Assembly (NCBI RefSeq): GCF_011392115.1
Contig: NZ_JAAJBT010000006.1
Span: 124,001-188,000, forward strand
Source of the DNA: Flavobacterium difficile
GTDB lineage: Bacteria; Bacteroidota; Bacteroidia; Flavobacteriales; Flavobacteriaceae
Direction: 5' to 3'
Length of the DNA: 64,000 nucleotides
The translations under genes and the position numbers were made by a program. Numbering within the stretch: the first letter of the stretch is position 1; each line of letters opens with the position of its first letter. This document shows, piece by piece, positions 60,728 to 64,000 of the stretch. The notes beneath the pieces are model-generated. The model saw only the letters and a list, made by a program, of their open reading frames with translations, was not told the origin of the DNA and made no database searches.

Positions 60728-61084
60728 ATGCGAAAAATATATTATCTCGCTTCTTGCGATACTTGTCGAAAAATAATTAAATCGTTACCTACTACTGCAA
60801 ATTTAGAGTTTCACGATATACGTCAAAATCCTATTACTGTTGCAGAATTAGAATTTATGCACCAACTTTCTGGAAGTTATGAAGCTCTTTTTAGTAAAAA
60901 AGCCCAATTATATAAAGAAAAGGGTCTAAAAAACGTCACGTTAACGGAAGACGATTATAAAAATTACATTCTAGAACATTATACTTTTTTAAGTCGCCCT
61001 GTTGTAGTTTTAGAAAATGAAATCTTCATTGGAAACAGTCAACCTAATATTTTAAAATTACAAAAGGCATTAAGTAATGAATAG
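60728..61084 (+). CDS. ArsC/Spx-family reductase-like protein
   Basis: From ATG 60728 (MRKIYYLASCDTCRKIIKSL) the 118-residue protein has the thioredoxin-like ArsC/Spx fold. The CxxC is CDTC, then FHDIRQNPITVAEL, and the late LSRPVVVLENEIFIGNSQ, which includes the conserved cis-Pro region R-P. An ATG at 60722 adds two residues and cannot be excluded. The CxxC instead of CX5R-only chemistry resembles the arsenate reductase-related/YffB group. It may reduce arsenate or act in redox control. It overlaps the EamA gene by 8 bases. Confidence 0.8.
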   Translation: MRKIYYLASCDTCRKIIKSLPTTANLEFHDIRQNPITVAELEFMHQLSGSYEALFSKKAQLYKEKGLKNVTLTEDDYKNYILEHYTFLSRPVVVLENEIFIGNSQPNILKLQKALSNE

Positions 61085-61955
61085 TCGTTCTTGGGCCTTA
61101 GTTTGCGCTTGGATTGTGGCTATTATTTACGGAGTTACGTTTACCATTGCTAAAGATGTAATGCCAAAGTATATTGACGCTTTTGGTTTTATAGTTTTAC
61201 GTGTTGGTGGGGCAACGCTATTATTTTGGTTGGTTTCTTTTCTCGGACCAAAAGAAAAAATTGCTAAAAATGATTTTCTTCGAATTGCTGCTTGTGCCTT
61301 TTTCGGAGTTGCTTTTAATATGCTAACTTTCTTTAAAGGTTTAAGTTATACGTCGCCAATTATGGGTGCGGTATTAATGGTTACGACGCCAATGATAGTT
61401 TTAATTCTTTCATCAATAATTATGAAAGAAAGCATGCAAACTAAAAAAGTACTAGGTATTTTGTTAGGCTTAGCTGGAACTATTACATTAATTTTATATG
61501 GAAAAGCACTAAACAATGCGCCAAATGCCACTTTAGGAAATTTATTGGTATTTGTAAATGCTATTTCTTACGGTTTCTATCTGATTTTTGTAAAGAAATT
61601 AATGGATAAATACAATGCGTTTACGTTTGTGAAGTACATTTATTTATTCGGATTTTTTATGGTTTTACCGTTTGGTTTTCATGAATTGCAAGTAGTCAAT
61701 TGGAACAAAATTCCTTTATCTATAGGTTTGAAAATCGGATTTGTAGTTATTTTTTCTACGTTTTTCACGTATTTGTTGAATTTAATTTCTATGCGAAATT
61801 TAAAACCCACAACAGTTGCTGTTTTTATTTATTTACAACCTTTTTTCGCCACAATTTTTGCCATTGGTTTAGGAAAAGACGATTTAAATTTAGTTAAAGT
61901 TATCTCAGCTTTTTTAATTTTTGTAGGTGTTTATCTAGTAATAAAAAAGAAATAA
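61077..61955 (+). CDS. EamA/DMT-family transporter
   Basis: The 292-residue protein has ten membrane segments in two EamA repeats, for example LVCAWIVAIIYGVTFTIAKDVMP and FGFIVLRVGGATLLFWLVSF in the first and TLGNLLVFVNAISYGFYLIFVKKLM in the second, ending with FLIFVGVYLVIKKK. It belongs to the drug/metabolite exporter superfamily. Substrate unknown. It overlaps the ArsC-like gene. Confidence 0.9.
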   Translation: MNSRSWALVCAWIVAIIYGVTFTIAKDVMPKYIDAFGFIVLRVGGATLLFWLVSFLGPKEKIAKNDFLRIAACAFFGVAFNMLTFFKGLSYTSPIMGAVLMVTTPMIVLILSSIIMKESMQTKKVLGILLGLAGTITLILYGKALNNAPNATLGNLLVFVNAISYGFYLIFVKKLMDKYNAFTFVKYIYLFGFFMVLPFGFHELQVVNWNKIPLSIGLKIGFVVIFSTFFTYLLNLISMRNLKPTTVAVFIYLQPFFATIFAIGLGKDDLNLVKVISAFLIFVGVYLVIKKK

Positions 61956-61975
61956 TAATTTTAGGGTTAAAATTT

Positions 61976-62003
61976 TTGACTTTACTAAAATTGTGCTATT
62001 TTG
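61976..62003 (+). promoter_or_regulatory. candidate promoter TTG-N18-TATTTTG
   Basis: TTG at 61976-61978 and the seven-base TATTTTG at 61997-62003, one base shorter than the canonical TAnnTTTG, lie before the ATG at 62029. Confidence 0.45.
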
Positions 62004-62028
62004 CAGAAAAAACTAAGACTCTACTTAC

Positions 62029-64000
62029 ATGAAAAAAACCATGCTAGTAATTATGACCTTTTGTGGTGTAATTGCTTATTCTCAAAAAGATTATTCTTTA
62101 ATCTATCAATCTGATTCTATTATTAAAAGTGGTGTTATACTTCACGATAATGGCAAATATGAAGAAGCCATACAGAAGTATAAATTAGTAGATGATTTAG
62201 ATCCCAATTTTTACAAAGCACAATCAGAAATTGCTGTCTCTCTTTTCGGATTGAAAGACAATACTAAATTAGAAAAACATTTAGGAGATTTATATGCTTC
62301 AGGCGAAATGGAAAAATTTCCAGATTTGTATATAAAATATGGAAGTTATCTTGATGATGTGAATCAATTAGAAAAAGCCAATGAAGTATTTAAAGCTGGT
62401 GAAAAACATTTGAGTAATCATGCTAATTTCATGTACAATTTTGCTATTCATCACATCAAAAACAAAAAGAAACAAGAAGCAGTTAATTGTCTTAAGAAAG
62501 CGATATTGCTAAATCCAAATTATGCTTCCTCACATTTTATGTTAGGTTTGATGGCATTTGAAAATGGTAACATTTCTGAAGGTTCACTTTGTTTAATTTC
62601 TTATTTAGTTATAGCGCCAGACGGCAGATTTGCTGCAGACGCTTTGAAAATGCTAAGTCTAAAATTTGGGGAGAATTATACTGAAAAAGGTAATTTAGTT
62701 TTTTCAACTCAAGATGATGATTTTACAGAATTAACCGAAATTTTGAGAAACCAATTTCCTTTCAATAAAAATTATAAAGTTAAGTCGAAAATTGATGATC
62801 CTGTAACCAGACAAATTCAAGCAGTGGTTGAATACGCTGCTAATCATAAAATAAAGGATGGTTTTTTTGAAAACTATTATTTGCCTTGGATGCAAGCTGT
62901 TGTTGAAAAAAACGAAGTAGAAGCCTTAACTTATTATACTTTAATTGGCTTTGAAAAAACACTAGGTAAACAATTAACCACTCACAAAAAGAAAATAGAA
63001 TTTTTTTCCCAAAATTTTATTCCAACTTTCTGGAAACTTTTCACTACTCAGAAAATTAATTTTTTTGGTAAGGAAGATAAAGTAACGATCATTTATAACA
63101 ACTATCGCCCTTATTTAATTGGGAAATTAATTGATGATAAAAAAGAAGGTAAGTTTTTATACGTTGATGAGTATGGAAATAAAAAAGGAGAATTACAGTT
63201 TAAAAACAATCTTTTAAATGGTGTGCAATTATATTTTAATCAAGAAGGTAAGTTGCAAGAAGAGAAAACTTTTTCTGATGATGAATTAAATGGTTTGCGA
63301 AAATATTATTATGAAACAGGTAATTTAAGTTATACTGAAAACTATACTAAAGGAAAACTTAATGGATTAGCTACAACTTATTATCCAAATGGAGGCAAAC
63401 AATGTGAAGTTAATTTTAAAGAAGACGAAAGAGATGGTGTGTTGTCTTGTTTATATGAAAATGGTACTGCAAAATCAACGCTTACATATGTGAACGGTAA
63501 ACTTGAGGGAAAATTTACTGAATTTAACGAAATTGGTGAATTAACTAAAAAAGGATCTTATAAAAACGAAGAGTTAGATGGAGAATTTATCGAATATTTT
63601 GATGGTAAAAAGTTAAAAAGTGAAGTGCTTTACAAAGACGGTAAAGTTGCAAGTAATGCCAAAGAATATTACAAAAATGGAGCTTTAAAGCTTGAAACAT
63701 TTTACTCAAACGGTAAAAAAACAAAAAGTATTGAGTATTACAGAAATGGTTTATTAAGTGAAGAGTCTTTTTTCAGTGCGGAAGAAGATTTAGATCGTTT
63801 GGTTTTCTATAATTTATTAGGAGAAAAATTTTTCGAACAAAAACTTAAAAACGGAGAAATTAAATCAGGTTTACAATATACTTATGGTTCAGATAAACCC
63901 GTTGAAATTAATATTGCTAAAAAAGAATTTGAAATTTTTGGCTTAGAAAAAAATAAATATGTAACTGGTGAATTTTCTAAAGGCTTAAAAAAAGGACTTT
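62029..64000 (+). CDS. TPR plus MORN/YwqK-repeat secreted protein (3' end beyond window)
   Basis: The ORF is open from ATG 62029 to the window edge (at least 657 residues). Signal peptide MKKTMLVIMTFCGVIAYSQ. Residues about 20-220 carry TPR-like helices (YEEAIQKYKLVDDLDPNFYKAQSEIAVSLFG, QEAVNCLKKAILLNPNYASSHFMLGLMAFENG). From about residue 365 there are many MORN/YwqK units: GELQFKNNLLNGVQLYFN, YTKGKLNGLATTYYPNGG, YVNGKLEGKFTEFNEIG, YKNEELDGEFIEYFDG. Such proteins are envelope-associated with unknown partners; the smaller relative at 29457 has similar units. Confidence 0.85.
   Translation, partial: MKKTMLVIMTFCGVIAYSQKDYSLIYQSDSIIKSGVILHDNGKYEEAIQKYKLVDDLDPNFYKAQSEIAVSLFGLKDNTKLEKHLGDLYASGEMEKFPDLYIKYGSYLDDVNQLEKANEVFKAGEKHLSNHANFMYNFAIHHIKNKKKQEAVNCLKKAILLNPNYASSHFMLGLMAFENGNISEGSLCLISYLVIAPDGRFAADALKMLSLKFGENYTEKGNLVFSTQDDDFTELTEILRNQFPFNKNYKVKSKIDDPVTRQIQAVVEYAANHKIKDGFFENYYLPWMQAVVEKNEVEALTYYTLIGFEKTLGKQLTTHKKKIEFFSQNFIPTFWKLFTTQKINFFGKEDKVTIIYNNYRPYLIGKLIDDKKEGKFLYVDEYGNKKGELQFKNNLLNGVQLYFNQEGKLQEEKTFSDDELNGLRKYYYETGNLSYTENYTKGKLNGLATTYYPNGGKQCEVNFKEDERDGVLSCLYENGTAKSTLTYVNGKLEGKFTEFNEIGELTKKGSYKNEELDGEFIEYFDGKKLKSEVLYKDGKVASNAKEYYKNGALKLETFYSNGKKTKSIEYYRNGLLSEESFFSAEEDLDRLVFYNLLGEKFFEQKLKNGEIKSGLQYTYGSDKPVEINIAKKEFEIFGLEKNKYVTGEFSKGLKKGL

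Overview
This window looks like a chromosomal segment of a Flavobacterium-like member of the Flavobacteriaceae. It is strongly AT-rich. Many genes are preceded by the Bacteroidota promoter element TAnnTTTG, often without a clear Shine-Dalgarno sequence. Family content agrees: type III glutamine synthetase, a SecA of 1119 residues with no C-terminal zinc motif, a type IX secretion (T9SS) sorting tail on a subtilase, a TonB-dependent receptor with a carboxypeptidase-like plug, and many small lipoproteins and secreted proteins ending their signal peptide in FSQ/FAQ.

Layout. 1-4 kb: a tiny conserved ORF, tRNA-Arg(ACG), and a minus-strand run meaB / Imm-like membrane protein / FAD monooxygenase / PaiB-like. 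4-13 kb: a GlcD-type FAD oxidase between two palindromes, two hypothetical genes, a small Lys-rich gene with an in-frame stop, secA, DUF2795, the cobalamin adenosyltransferase, TerC and DUF1543. 13-41 kb is mostly housekeeping on the plus strand: glnN, three tandem OmpA-like paralogues, a purM-like gene, guaA, a LysM/PBP1-like protein, OsmC, an aldehyde dehydrogenase, pyrG, yidC, a MORN-type protein, mnmA, a T9SS subtilase, a nitronate monooxygenase, pabB, tilS, dsbD and a ComM-type ATPase. 41-52.3 kb is accessory and almost wholly minus strand. 52.4-64 kb returns to core-like genes: LpxR-like, NdpA-like, pRiA4b ORF-3-like, a TonB receptor, trxB, DoxX, DinB, an ArsC-like protein, an EamA transporter, and a TPR/MORN protein running off the end.

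The most interesting region is 43.9-51.8 kb. Nine small genes, all on one strand, sit in eight units separated by eight related spacers. On the plus strand each spacer begins with a TAAC-like core and ends with a GTTA-like core, and its right end lies 0-11 bases from the stop codon of the gene it follows. Most carry a three-base unpaired insertion (GCT-like) just inside the right core, as in integron attC sites. Three spacers, and a truncated fourth at the array end, share a long conserved interior with an outward TATGTTTG promoter element. No integrase is visible, so I read this as a candidate attC cluster without an integrase (CALIN-like). Its cargo includes an AbiH-family gene, a STAS-like/GHKL ATPase, membrane proteins, and DUF6705-like and DUF6252-like secreted proteins. 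Next to it lie an orphan contractile-injection/phage tail tube protein, a 15-copy 21-bp tandem repeat, and a Bacteroidota protein with an internal duplication.

A second theme is dispersed intergenic repeats: two copies of an element with conserved flanks but unrelated central hairpins (4.0 and 33.1 kb), two unlinked arrays sharing the heptamer AGTAAAA (19.3 and 33.2 kb), and several other short tandem or palindromic sequences. All family assignments come from reading the sequence; no database search was run.
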